52,000 bases of DNA from Adiantum capillus-veneris. Lineage: Eukaryota; Streptophyta; Polypodiopsida; Polypodiales; Pteridaceae. The notes beneath the pieces were generated by a model, which was not told the origin of the DNA, searched no databases, and saw nothing but the letters and a program-made list of their open reading frames with translations. The stretch covers positions 73,277,884-73,329,883 of the forward strand of contig CM043944.1 in assembly GCA_014529385.2 (NCBI GenBank). The letters are read 5' to 3'. Position 1 is the stretch's first letter. Each line of letters opens with the position of its first letter. Position numbers and translations under genes: made by a program. Of the stretch, positions 32,689 through 44,310 are shown piece by piece.

Positions 32689-34257
32689 ATGGCTGACAAT
32701 AATCAAGAGAGTAGAATGAACATTGATAGCTTTGATTTTGCACATGAAGGTGCTAATGATGATGCTCCCATGTTTGTGAATTATCTTGTGACTAGGTTGC
32801 AACAAGCTATGGGCAACCCTACCTTGCAAGCCGAAGTTACTCAACAACTTCGTGCCTATGGAATTTCCCTTCCTCTCCAAGAGGAGAGAGAGCTTAGGAG
32901 GCCTCTTGAAGAGACCCCCAAAAGAAGACTCTCTCCCATTCGAGAGGAGGAATCCAAAGAGAAAGAAAGCAATGAAAGTCTAAGTTCTTCTGAAGATGTG
33001 GCTCCACGAAGAAGGTGGTCTAAACGATCGCCTACTCCTCCCAAGAGGAAAAGAGCAACCCATAGTCCTTCTCCTCATCACTCTCAAAGGCAAGAGAGGA
33101 AACAAAGGAAGAAAAGGGCTAGGAAGAGGTCACCCTCTTCTCCTTCTTCTTCACCTTCCTTCTCTTCCGATGAAAGTTATGGCTATTCTCCTAGAGATTA
33201 CAAGAGGGGAGGGCATCGCAAATCATTTCCTGCATGGCGAAGGTCACAAAAGCTAAAGAAGTTCAAGGAGGGAGGAAAGAGTATCTCTTTTCTCACCTAC
33301 GATGGCACCTTTGGTGCTACCAACAAAGTGTTGGCCTTCATCCAGCAATTTGATGCGGCCTTTGGGGAGGAGGGCTTCACAGAGTCCTCCAAGCTACGCC
33401 ATGTAGCTATGCACTTCCAAAAATCAGCTCGTCAATGGTGGGCTAGCCTTCGTGGCAATGGAGAAGCCCCAAAGACATGGAAAACTCTACGAGTTTCCAT
33501 CATGAAGCAATTTCTTCCAAGCGATACTAAAGATAAAGTTCTTACCGAATGGCGCGGCTTGAAGCTCCTCTCTCATGAGTCTATCAACAAGTATGTAGAT
33601 AAGCTTTGGGATTTACATCTCAAAGCTACTGTCTTTCAAAAGATAGACTTTGCCGAGCAAAGACAGCAATTCTGTGCGGGATTACCTGAAGAGATGGCCG
33701 AATATATCAACTCTCAACGGCCCGGTACTATTACCGAAGTAATCCACCACACCATGGTTGCTTCACGCATCAATTTCCATCAAGGGGCTAGACGTAATGT
33801 CAAGCCCATGGAAAACAAAGATAAAAATGATGCAAAGGGGAAATCCAATGCTCAAAATAATTCCCAAGGCACTTCCAACAACAACAACAACAATCGGTCC
33901 AAGGAGAAGGGAGTTTACAAAGGTAAAAACAAACTCTCTCCTGAAGAGCTTGAAGATTTTCGCAAGGACCATAAGTGTTTCAAGTGTGGGGAGCAAGGAC
34001 ATGGCTATCGTTCTTGCCCCAAGAAGAATACTCGCAATGAGACTCCTAGGGCTTCCACCATCGAAGCTCCAAAAGAGGATGCTCATTGCAAAGGATCATC
34101 ACTCTCCTATGCTTGGGGAAAGGTACGAGAGCATGATGCCTTCATCTTGTTTGACCCTGGCTCTACTCTCAACTTCATATCAATAGAGTTGGCCACCAAG
34201 TTGGGCATTCAAGCTTTTGAGATTGGAGATATAGTAACAGCTGATGCACCACGGTAA
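32689..34257 (+). CDS. Ty3/gypsy gag, truncated after protease motif, unit 1
   Basis: 522 codons. The N-terminal ~105 residues are acidic/helical, then comes a long Arg/Ser-rich basic segment (about 107-190, with KRSPTPPKRKR and RKRSPSSPSSSPSFSS). The retrotransposon gag (capsid) domain spans about 205-345 (QWWASLRGNGEAPKTWKTLR near 249-268). The CCHC zinc knuckle CFKCGEQGHGYRSC is at 430-443. An aspartic-protease motif reads LFDPGSTLNFIS from 487: DPGS rather than the usual D[ST]G[AS]. The ORF is cut at ~519 by the duplication junction and ends in LINE-derived sequence. RT, RNase H and integrase are absent, so it could make Gag at most. The other copy differs at five residues noted: W110R, D170E, E227D, S278R and I512M. 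Confidence 0.88.
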   Translation: MADNNQESRMNIDSFDFAHEGANDDAPMFVNYLVTRLQQAMGNPTLQAEVTQQLRAYGISLPLQEERELRRPLEETPKRRLSPIREEESKEKESNESLSSSEDVAPRRRWSKRSPTPPKRKRATHSPSPHHSQRQERKQRKKRARKRSPSSPSSSPSFSSDESYGYSPRDYKRGGHRKSFPAWRRSQKLKKFKEGGKSISFLTYDGTFGATNKVLAFIQQFDAAFGEEGFTESSKLRHVAMHFQKSARQWWASLRGNGEAPKTWKTLRVSIMKQFLPSDTKDKVLTEWRGLKLLSHESINKYVDKLWDLHLKATVFQKIDFAEQRQQFCAGLPEEMAEYINSQRPGTITEVIHHTMVASRINFHQGARRNVKPMENKDKNDAKGKSNAQNNSQGTSNNNNNNRSKEKGVYKGKNKLSPEELEDFRKDHKCFKCGEQGHGYRSCPKKNTRNETPRASTIEAPKEDAHCKGSSLSYAWGKVREHDAFILFDPGSTLNFISIELATKLGIQAFEIGDIVTADAPR

Positions 34258-34530
34258 TGATGAGGACCTATCCATTATCGTCGGGGTGGCTCTCCCTGTC
34301 AACCGATGTATCATTGATCAGTTGAAGATGTCATGGCTCGTGGCAAGCATGACAGGAATCTGTAATTCTATGAGTTTACTAATATAATCTACTCACCATT
34401 GTGAGTTTTGGGGGGGAAAAAGATTGTAAGAAATGAAAATCCTTTTGGAAATGGAAAGTCAAAAGACTTTTTGCTATCGGGTTGTGAGATGCTACTCTAG
34501 AGTTGCGAGAAAGAGACTCTTGAGTTGCGG

Positions 34531-36137
34531 TGTCATAAAATCTAATATCTAACTAACCCAAATGATTTTCTCATATTAAATTGATCACTTAATGTGGGAG
34601 AATAAACGAGAACAAGTGTTAAGATATAGGTATGTGCTTATAGATCTATCTCAACACGGGGCCAATGGTAAAGGGGCCCAAAAGGGAGATGGTCTATCAA
34701 AGAGCAAGGCTAACCAATGGAGCATAAGACCTTAGGGTTAGCTTCATTGAAGACCTCCAATAAATGTGTGTAAAAGTCCTTTGACCTTAAGTAAGCTAGG
34801 GCTGAGCTTGAGGTGGGAACCCGGCCCAAGCTCGAGGTGCTTGTCATGTTTGAGGTGTTTTTCATGCTTGAGGTGCTTGATTAAGATGCTTGAGGTGCTT
34901 GACTGGCTCCATGCTTGAGGTGCTTGACTTGCTGCATGATTAAAGTACTTGAGGTGCCTTGAGAAGCTTGCCTGAGATGCTTGTGGGAACACCCCCTAGT
35001 TCAAGTGCTTTGTCATGCTTGGTGAGTAAGGTGCTTGATCACCTAAAAGTCAAAAGCATTCCTACAAGAGGGGGGGCGAGCCCTTTTCCTAGGGGCTAGA
35101 GAGAGAACACCCACTCACACACACAAGGGAAGCCCAACTTGAAGAGGCAGCAAGGACACATGTCAGGCCCCTACCCATGTTACCTTCATGTGTTGCTTGA
35201 AGCCTATTGGCTAGGCTTCAAAGGGGTCCAATGATAAATTACATGAATTATCTAATTGTTTTAGCATTTATCAAGTCCTCTCTCTCAAAGGGGAAAGGGG
35301 GACACTTGTCCCAAGGCTACCCATGTTGCTTGTAATGGCTCTTGCTTGTGATTGGCTAGGCCTGGAGGGGTCCAATGAGCTTCAGGCATGAGCTACAAGG
35401 GGGGGTCGACCCAAGCAAGCTAGGGGGGTGCCTAGGGGGTATACTCACCCATACACACTCACAAGCACTCTCATTGTGTGATATGCAAAGTGCAAGAGCT
35501 CCCTCTCCAGGCAAGTAGAGGTTGAGAGCCTACACCAACACTCTTGGCTATGGAGTGCAAATCCAACCAAGAGCCATGCTTCAATGCTTAAGCTTGCCAT
35601 ATCCTTCTTCTTCATTACTATGCTATTATGTATGCTAGCAACAAGAGTATGATAAGTGAGGAACTAATTCTTTCTCCTACGAAATGTTTCTTCTTCCTCT
35701 TCCCTACCCTCATTCCCTGCTAGCTCTCTCCACCTTCGAAGGTGTTTGAGGTCTTGGGACTGAGGCTTGGGATAGTTAAAGCTTTCTTCAAGTTTATGTT
35801 ATGTTTGTGGTGCATGAAGCCTTCCATCTTCATGGCATCACCTAGGTCACAAGGAACACAAAGACTGTATTGTAACAAGTCTCTCTTTATGGGAGAAATC
35901 ATAATACAAATGCCTATTGGAGGGGGGACCGGCTCCACATAAATCCGGTCCTCAATTGTTGTCATGTTCTCTAAACTCTCTCTCTTGCAAAAGTATTGTC
36001 TATGCCAAGTTAACTAATTGCTATGATTATGTTGCTATCTTCAATTATGTCTACCCGCTATGCTCACAAAATCATTTCTTGAAAGTACTCTCATTAAATT
36101 CCGCTATTCTAAAATTGAATAGGCAAATTCCATTACA
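34531..36137 (+). repeat. Gypsy LTR, unit 2
   Basis: 1,607 bp, same ends and length as 30667-32273 with a handful of substitutions. It is not the 3' LTR of unit 1: it is followed by a PBS and gag, and preceded by LINE tail. Confidence 0.88.
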
Positions 36138-36138
36138 T

Positions 36139-36150
36139 TGGTATCAGAGC
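36139..36150 (+). other. Primer binding site, unit 2
   Basis: TGGTATCAGAGC, identical to unit 1. Confidence 0.93.
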
Positions 36151-36552
36151 ATTTGGTTTCTCTTTTCTTGCTTAAGAAGAGAGGTCCTTAAGTAGCCTAT
36201 AAATGGTTGATGTTGTTAATTATAATAGAGTAAGTGGAACTGGGATCTAATACCGGTTTTGTTAAGCCCACTATGTGGGGGATGGTGCACACCTCGGGAG
36301 CTTTGGACTTAATAATGGAGTCTTTTTAGACTTGCCTACGGCTTTACCATTATTGAGCCATAAGAAGTCCGAAAGGAGCTAGCCCTTGGCAACTCTGCTA
36401 TGTTAGACCTACTCCTCTACTCTCTATAATTAACCACTTTGAGCCGTGGGTGTAGATACTTAAGAGCCGATTTTCAAAGGCTAAGAGGAGTGGCAACTAA
36501 GGTTTTGAATTGCCAAAGCATACACTAAGTACATACATAAAATTTTGTTAAC

Positions 36553-38125
36553 ATGGCTGACAATAATCAAGAGAGTAGAATGAACATTGATAGCTTTGAT
36601 TTTGCACATGAAGGTGCTAATGATGATGCTCCCATGTTTGTGAATTATCTTGTGACTAGGTTGCAACAAGCTATGGGCAACCCTACCTTGCAAGCCGAAG
36701 TTACTCAACAACTTCGTGCCTATGGAATTTCCCTTCCTCTCCAAGAGGAGAGAGAGCTTAGGAGGCCTCTTGAAGAGACCCCCAAAAGAAGACTCTCTCC
36801 CATTCGAGAGGAGGAATCCAAAGAGAAAGAAAGCAATGAAAGTCTAAGTTCTTCTGAAGATGTGGCTCCACGAAGAAGGCGGTCTAAACGATCGCCTACT
36901 CCTCCCAAGAGGAAAAGAGCAACCCATAGTCCTTCTCCTCATCACTCTCAAAGGCAAGAGAGGAAACAAAGGAAGAAAAGGGCTAGGAAGAGGTCACCCT
37001 CTTCTCCTTCTTCTTCACCTTCCTTCTCTTCCGATGAAAGTTATGGCTATTCTCCTAGAGAATACAAGAGGGGAGGGCATCGCAAATCATTTCCTGCATG
37101 GCGAAGGTCACAAAAGCTAAAGAAGTTCAAGGAGGGAGGAAAGAGTATCTCTTTTCTCACCTACGATGGCACCTTTGGTGCTACCAACAAAGTGTTGGCC
37201 TTCATCCAGCAATTTGATGCGGCCTTTGGGGACGAGGGCTTCACAGAGTCCTCCAAGCTACGCCATGTAGCTATGCACTTCCAAAAATCAGCTCGTCAAT
37301 GGTGGGCTAGCCTTCGTGGCAATGGAGAAGCCCCAAAGACATGGAAAACTCTACGAGTTTCCATCATGAAGCAATTTCTTCCAAGAGATACTAAAGATAA
37401 AGTTCTTACCGAATGGCGCGGCTTGAAGCTCCTCTCTCATGAGTCTATCAACAAGTATGTAGATAAGCTTTGGGATTTACATCTGAAAGCTACTGTCTTT
37501 CAAAAGATAGACTTTGCCGAGCAAAGACAGCAATTCTGTGCGGGATTACCTGAAGAGATGGCCGAATATATCAACTCTCAACGGCCCGGTACTATTACCG
37601 AAGTAATCCACCACACCATGGTTGCTTCACGCATCAATTTCCATCAAGGGGCTAGACGTAATGTCAAGCCCATGGAAAACAAAGATAAAAATGATGCAAA
37701 GGGGAAATCCAATGCTCAAAATAATTCCCAAGGCACTTCCAACAACAACAACAACAATCGGTCCAAGGAGAAGGGAGTTTACAAAGGTAAAAACAAACTC
37801 TCTCCTGAAGAGCTTGAAGATTTTCGCAAGGACCATAAGTGTTTCAAGTGTGGGGAGCAAGGACATGGCTATCGTTCTTGCCCCAAGAAGAATACTCGCA
37901 ATGAGACTCCTAGGGCTTCCACCATCGAAGCTCCAAAAGAGGATGCTCATTGCAAAGGATCATCACTCTCCTATGCTTGGGGAAAGGTACGAGAGCATGA
38001 TGCCTTCATCTTGTTTGACCCTGGCTCTACTCTCAACTTCATATCAATAGAGTTGGCCACCAAGTTGGGCATTCAAGCTTTTGAGATGGGAGATATAGTA
38101 ACAGCTGATGCAGCTTTCAAGGGAC

Positions 38126-38169
<44 letters not shown>
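36553..38169 (+). CDS. Ty3/gypsy gag, truncated after protease motif, unit 2
   Basis: 538 codons, same architecture as 32689-34257: Arg/Ser-rich segment, capsid domain, CCHC knuckle and DPGS protease motif. It runs past the duplication end into AFKGQ, a stretch that plausibly continues the protease-to-RT region, then is cut at about 38127 by a (CA)n run translated as His-Thr repeats. Truncated and non-autonomous. Confidence 0.88.
38128..38163. repeat. (CA)n at truncation point of gag
   Basis: About 18 CA units replacing the remainder of the element. The break and the microsatellite coincide. Confidence 0.93.
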
Positions 38170-38413
38170 GAAGAGATTGATTTGTATTACTTGAAAAAAA
38201 CTCTAAGAACACCCAAATGGTGATGATTCTAAGGGCACCGAAGCAACAAACTAGAACTTTGACAACTAAATACAACTAGCCACATGGGCGAATTGGAAAA
38301 ACCAAAAGCAAAATGAAACCTCTCTCAAAGAGATTAAAATTTCCCCGTGGTAAGCTAAATTAAAAATGGATGATAGCAGCCTCATGAAGATAGGCACTTT
38401 GACCAAAAGAAGA
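38164..38413. other. Unassigned
   Basis: 250 bp of AT-rich sequence between two microsatellites. Nothing recognised. Confidence 0.4.
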
Positions 38414-38512
<99 letters not shown>

Positions 38513-38573
38513 GAGGAGAATTTTTAATGTATGTTCATATATATACATACGCATATGTGTGTGTTTGTGTGTG

Positions 38574-38663
<90 letters not shown>

Positions 38664-38690
38664 CGTGTGTGTGTATGTGTGTGTGTGTGT
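38414..38690. repeat. Compound microsatellite (CT)n(CA)n and (GT)n
   Basis: (CT)n 38414-38481, (CA)n 38482-38508, a 65-bp AT-rich spacer, then (GT)n from about 38556 to 38690 with a few interruptions. The CA and GT runs are complementary and could form a hairpin. Confidence 0.93.
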
Positions 38691-39189
38691 TTAAGTATGA
38701 AAAATCCCCTCATAATTGAACCATACGTAGACAATTGTATTAGATAATATATTAATTAACAATATTTGAAAACAAGATGTCATAAATCATTTCATATACA
38801 CCAATACAACATTCTGTATCTAATGGATAATACAATCTTTGATCACTACAATATAATATCTTATTGTTGTACCTTATGTGCCCATCCTTTGAGATGAGCT
38901 TCCACTACATCTACATTTAGAAGGATCCAACTGGTACATTAGCTGGTACATTGGACGATCTTCTGTTACTGTTGCAGTTTTCGTTGTAATCCCAAGGAAA
39001 GAATCTCTTACCTTTCACCATCCAAGAAACACAAGCTTGTCAGAACTGGCATTACTTGGGAAGATAGGTGTCAACGACTCCCTCCCCTTGTTATTGGTGT
39101 CAACAATTACAACAAAAACTAACATCATAACCTAGATCAATCATTAAGTTTAAAGAATGAGTCCTTAATTTACGATAATTTTTTTATCT

Positions 39190-39300
39190 TTTAATTCCAA
39201 AAAAATTAGACAGCATCTCCTTCGTATTTTGAATTAATTTTCAAAAGTCCAGTCCACTGCCATCTCATCCGAGACCCTCATGTGAGGATTAAGGCTTTAT
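39190..39300 (+). repeat. ~110-bp dispersed repeat, member 1
   Basis: 'agacagcatctccttcgtat ... gagaccctcatgtgaggatt'. Shares both ends with 40435-40545 and more weakly with 48255-48380. Confidence 0.6.
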
Positions 39301-40434
39301 TTATAAACATTGGAGTGTTTAAAAGTAAAGCATTAAAACTAAATTCAAAAGTTATGCTTCTATTTAACAAGGAGAAGAAGTGTTGAAAAGCAATTCCCAT
39401 TACTATTTTCACAAGGTGAATACAATCAGCCACAACCATACGCTATAGTCATACACCTACCACCATAAATGTGAAAAGGCCAGCATCAACTGCAAAAAGC
39501 CATATGGTGACTAGAAGTTTGAACCAAGTAATAACATTTTACTCAAGATCTTTCGTTACCCAAATGACGAACATAGTTAGCAACCCAGACAGATAACAGT
39601 GCCAATGCATTCCCAACTACGGTCTACCAAAACCATATTGTGAGGCGGATGCTTAAATTCTGTATAGTCAACATGTAGTTATATTAAAACCAAAGCAAGG
39701 TAGCATTATAGGACCTAGAAAGTGCATCAAACAGTGCATCAAAAAGTACAAATACGCAAAGTTTGTCGTTACAATCTGGTTAGCAAAAAATTCATATGAG
39801 AAATACCTAGCAGCTTATGAGCATACTACCAAAATATTAACAGTAAGCATGTCTATGTGTGCTATGCATCATGTGCTTATGTGTCCTTATGAATCTTTGA
39901 TCAGTGACCTATTCTTGATACATTTCATTTGTAACTCAAGAAGGACCGTATGTACATGTATGTACAGGGCTTGTGAAGCTTCATGTATGCCTCTGTGCGA
40001 GGAGCATACAGGTACCCAAATGATGGTAGTCTGAGTTGAACATGTAAGAAATCCATAACATATCAAGCATCATCGCATAGTTCTACAACTCTACTCATTA
40101 CATTGCAGCCTAGTGGTGTTATGTGAGTGATAGGAAACCCCAATACTAAGGCACGACAGTCGAGGTAGTGAACATGAAGTGTGAAAGAAGTCCAGGATAA
40201 CCAGCAACCATTATAATAGAAAAACCAACATTCAATTGTTCCTTGATCCGATTTTCCACAAGCATTTAGATGTTCTTTGAACCGATTTTCCACAAGGCCA
40301 TGAAGGTTATGTTCCAAAAACAAAGTAATAACATTTCATAACATGAAATGTTAGTAAGTTGAAATGCTACAACACCAGCAACCAGAAATTCAGCAAGTTA
40401 ATAGCATCACTATCGCTTCTTGCATTAAAGCTCT

Positions 40435-40545
40435 CTAAAAAGTGAAAATTTTGGCAGCATCTCCTTTGTATAACGGATGATTTTTCAAAAATCCCACTCA
40501 TTGCCATCTCTACCGAGACCCTCACATGAGGTTTAAGGATCAACA
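40435..40545 (+). repeat. ~110-bp dispersed repeat, member 2
   Basis: 'ggcagcatctcctttgtata ... gagaccctcacatgaggttt'. Same orientation as member 1. Confidence 0.6.
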
Positions 40546-40850
40546 TCACGCATCAAATGTCTTTAGCTAGGGTTAAATGAAAAACCAAGTATCCTTGCAC
40601 ATGGGCCTTACAGCGTGTCTATGTGTGTTTCTGAATCACATGTTTATGTGTCATATCACCCAAAAGTTGATACTACTAGAAAAACAGTTTTTATTCATGT
40701 TCAAAAAGGCCTGCATTTCATGTGTCACATCAACAAAAAGCTGATACTCAACCATTATGTACCAATCCTTGGAAAAAAGTACTTCAACATGCCAAGCTTA
40801 ACTATTAACCGTAAGAATTATTGTATTAAGGCAACCAGTATTTGTATCAA

Positions 40851-40955
<105 letters not shown>

Positions 40956-41009
40956 TGTATGTCTACACGTATATATACATATACATATGTATATATACTT
41001 ATATACTCT

Positions 41010-41169
41010 ATACTATATATAATGGAGCTTAAAAATTTCAAGGAAGAAGAGAGAATTTACATGTAGCATATTTGTGAACTTCAAAGAAAACCTTATAAAA
41101 ATTCTAATCTAAAATTCAAAAATAAAGGGTAAGAAGATTTAAAATATAAAAGTGAAGGATAAGATTGAA
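41010..41169 (+). repeat. Paralogous block carrying LINE-A's empty site
   Basis: Runs parallel to 25931-26015 joined to 28926-29015: 'ctatatataa...gcttaaaa.tttcaaggaag...acttcaaagaaaacctta...aatctaaaat'. The 2.9-kb LINE-A is absent here and only one copy of its 17-bp target is present. The block ends at 'aagattg', the LINE-B target. Confidence 0.8.
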
Positions 41170-41290
41170 AGCTAGATGGGTTGAGGTCACAAAAAACATT
41201 TGGAAACCACAATGGTCTCATTTTATGAAGATATTTTTGAGGAAGGTACTGTGGGGGGGTTTGCCAAAGTTTCCCATGATGCACTGGGAC
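41170..41290 (+). pseudogene. LINE fragment (C-terminal block)
   Basis: Encodes RWVEVTKNIWKPQWSHFMKI, equivalent to blocks in LINE-A and LINE-B just before the zf-RVT region. It is probably the remains of the same insertion as LINE-B in a duplicated block, whose tail survives at 45260-45434. Confidence 0.7.
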
Positions 41291-42560
41291 AAGGATATGA
41301 TCCACCCACTTTTGGCACGCATGATCCCGACGAGTTTTTCAAGACTTCACTGGAACAAGGCTCCATCTACGCAATCAAGTCAAGCAGATACAACACATTG
41401 TACAACTCGACAAGGTCGATCCTTTTTAAATGCTTCACAAGGTCAACTTTCTCTTGTTATGCCATTGAAAATTGGCAAGAGTATGTGTTAGCTATGAGCA
41501 CCATAACAATACATGCGTACTATGTGGAGCAAGGTTTTCCTTTCAACATTTGGCATAGCAGTTTCTAGAGTTTGAAATATGCTATTAGCTTACAACCTTA
41601 GGAAAACTTGCCAAAATGTTTGCAGGTTCTTTATATCATAAGAGGGTGTATATGATACATATGTTAGCTCACTCAAGCAATACTTATGGCTATGATCCGG
41701 ATTCGAGCGAGCTACAAGAAACCTGGCCACAAATGGGCGACAAGTGCTTTGCCCGACTTCATATGAAGCACGGCTTCTCTTACATACCATAGTCTTCTTG
41801 ATTGATTTCAGATAAATGATACTGACACATATATTTGGCACTATGTGGGTATAAGCTCACAGTTTACGCAATGCCTCACTGTGATGTATCTATGCCAGTG
41901 TGATCGTGCAAGGCACATATACTAGAAGCTCACATGGTTGCTAGTCATTGAAGCCAATGGCTTATTATTCTATTTTTTGCTATGTATGCATGGCATACTA
42001 GTATGATGGACGTATGACACCCATGATTGCATACGCTTCCGCTATAGCACTAGCTACTCTGTCAAGGACGAGCTCAGTTATTGACGTTTTAAAACATTTT
42101 GTGTTTATGTTTATTCACAGGCAAAGTGCCATACATATATACCTTGATACAGTCACAATCACATATAAGATAAGTGGGTCGCATACAACACATTAGAATA
42201 AGGGGTTTTCCTCAGCCCAACATTCCCTCTCTCCCTTTCCAAATTCTCTGCGAGAAAGGTGAAACTAGGCATGATTTTTTGCAATCTTTATATGACTGTA
42301 TGCCAACAGGAAGGGCTAAGAGCCATCTATTTCCATCTATATTGGAATGACTAAGAGCCATCTGTTTGTAATCCATCAGTGATTGAACAATTCTATTTTG
42401 TTGAGTACTCATTGATTCTAATGGACAAGCAAGAGTATTGTTGTTGGTGATTTTTTGGGCATTATTTTTGTACCACACACTTCTAGTGTGAAGATCAAGT
42501 TGAGTTTTTGAACGTCTTAAACTCGTAAGGGCTTATCTGTACCACGGTGTCTCAATGAAG
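41291..42560. other. Unassigned
   Basis: About 1.27 kb. No recognised gene; open frames are short and without family resemblance. Confidence 0.4.
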
Positions 42561-43044
42561 CCATCATTTTAGACAGCAGGGTTGTTCACAAAAACCCAAG
42601 ATTATAGATTTTGGGGTCTAGAAAAGGTCTAGTTGTGAATACAATTCCAACTTCAGTGGATCTCCTATTTTATATATAGCACTAAGAGTGTCTATATGAG
42701 TACATTTTTAAAAAAAGACCCAACTCGTGATTACAAATCACTTATTAAGTGTTGATGGTCAATTCTAGGAACCATCACACTTGCGCTTTCAAGGAAAGAA
42801 GTCCATCATTTTAGACAGCAGGGTTGTTCAAAAACCCAAGATTATAGATTTTGGGGTCTAGAAAAGGTCTAGTTGTGAATACAATTCCAACTTCAGTGGA
42901 TCTCCTATTTTATATATAGCACTAAGAGTGTCTATATGAGTACATTTTTAAAAAAAGACCCAACTCGTGATTACAAATCACTTATTAAGTGTTGATGGTC
43001 AATTCTAGGAACCATCACACTTGCGCTTTCAAGGAAAGAAGTCC
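42561..43044. repeat. 242-bp tandem duplication
   Basis: Two nearly identical copies (42561-42802 and 42803-43044) starting 'ccatcattttagacagcagg' and ending 'caaggaaagaagtcc'. The only difference noted is a 2-bp deletion in the second copy (ttcacaaaaa / ttcaaaaa). Non-coding, recent. Confidence 0.93.
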
Positions 43045-44310
43045 ACCAACTGCCAAGGGGTAGTGGAAAATTTTAAGCTTCCGAAGTTATAAGGGCAAAC
43101 CCAAGGGGGGTCATGCCAACGGGCCAAGGGCTGGCTACTAGCTAAGCAATTTTCTTGTTTACCCAAGGGGTTTGACAATGTTGATTTTAACCAAGGAGTT
43201 AGGATTGCAAAGGCAACACCCAAGGTTACATGTGCAATATTACCTGCATTTCTCTAATTTTCAATTAGTGTTCCCAGGCCTTTGCAGGTGAGAAATTTGG
43301 GCAGGTGCCTTTCACTACAAATAAGTGAACACTTATGCTCAACCTCCAAGGATGAATCTGATTTGGATCATATTCCAAGTTAGATGCCTAAACTTCTATG
43401 GCTTCATCCAGTTTTTCTCTTAACAAAGATGACAAGGTCAGGTAAGAGCCAAGAAATTTGGGTTGTAGTGTCCAATAGAATTTTTTGCATTATGCAGTTA
43501 TAGATCCACTTGTAGTTTATTTGGCACGTGTTGTCACATGGGATACAACATGGTCTAGGAACTCAAGGAGTTCAGTTTAGCCAGTGTGGAGCAAGGCTAA
43601 TGAGGTCCCTCTCACTCCCATTGTAGAGTGTTTGCAGTTACCTCCATGCATAAGTACATCCTGTACTTGAAGAATGTTCTTTTTCCAGGAACCCTTACAT
43701 GAGACATATTCCACATGTGGAGAATATGAGTCTCTAGGACTGACACTGGCGCCCACTATTTCAAGTATATGTCACGACAAAGTCCCTAGGTGTTGGTCGA
43801 ATCCGTTTTATAGACCGCTTTCAGGACGACGTGTCAGGAACACATTCAGTTGCCAAAAATTATCGGATACTCAGAATGACTTGTTAAGGTACAAGTGCTA
43901 CTAAACAACATTAATGGATGGTTGCTTATTCATATAGCAAGGCTATGAGTTGTTAATGAAAAGTTTTCATTATTTGTACATAGAAGTGATTAATGTTTCA
44001 CCTTCTATTATGGTTCAAACGTTTCAGCAAAGCTTGCAAATGATTGCAGTAGAATGTATTTAGTTTCTTTTCATAACTATTTAATTCCTCTTTAATGTGT
44101 GCTAGCCGCATCACATTTGCCATCAGTATTGGCAAGGATAATCATGGATATACATGTTTGGATCTTTTTTTGGCTAAATGGATGCACACTGGGTGTTATG
44201 GGCCCTAGTGTTTAGCAAAAGTTGATTTGGAGCGGCATGCATATTCATCACATTAGTGCTATGAAGCATTTGTTATTCTATGTGTAGTATCTCTATGAGA
44301 TTATGTTTAG
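43045..44310. other. Unassigned, probably decayed gypsy interior
   Basis: No clear motif. It lies upstream of the integrase remnant in the right place for the rest of a gypsy pol, but too decayed to recognise. Confidence 0.35.

Larger units (their letters stand above)
30389..38112 (+). repeat. Tandem duplication, period 3,864 bp (two units)
   Basis: Unit 1 30389-34248 and unit 2 34253-38112 are separated by a 4-base filler (ccac). Each contains a LINE-B tail, a 1,607-bp gypsy LTR, PBS, leader and truncated gag. By eye about 15 substitutions and no indels in 3.86 kb separate the units, so the duplication is young. After 38112 unit 2 continues about 15 more bases of element-like coding sequence that unit 1 lacks, so unit 2's right end is the original and the junction was created at 34248/34253. 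Confidence 0.9.
38700..40850. other. AT-rich intergenic DNA, mostly unassigned
   Basis: About 2.1 kb without a recognised gene. It contains two members of a ~110-bp repeat (39190-39300 and 40435-40545) and a short 25-bp-type direct duplication ('gatccgattttccacaag' / 'gaaccgattttccacaag', 40246-40298). Confidence 0.5.

Noticed and set aside
30667-36137. The two 1,607-bp LTRs as the 5' and 3' LTR of one element
   Set aside because: Both are followed by PBS, leader and gag, and both are preceded by the same LINE tail, so they come from tandem duplication of a fragment.
39016-39125. A 36-codon minus-strand ORF ending KLVFLGW with a nearby GT donor
   Set aside because: Too short and without family resemblance; surrounding frames are closed. 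It could be an exon remnant but there is no support.
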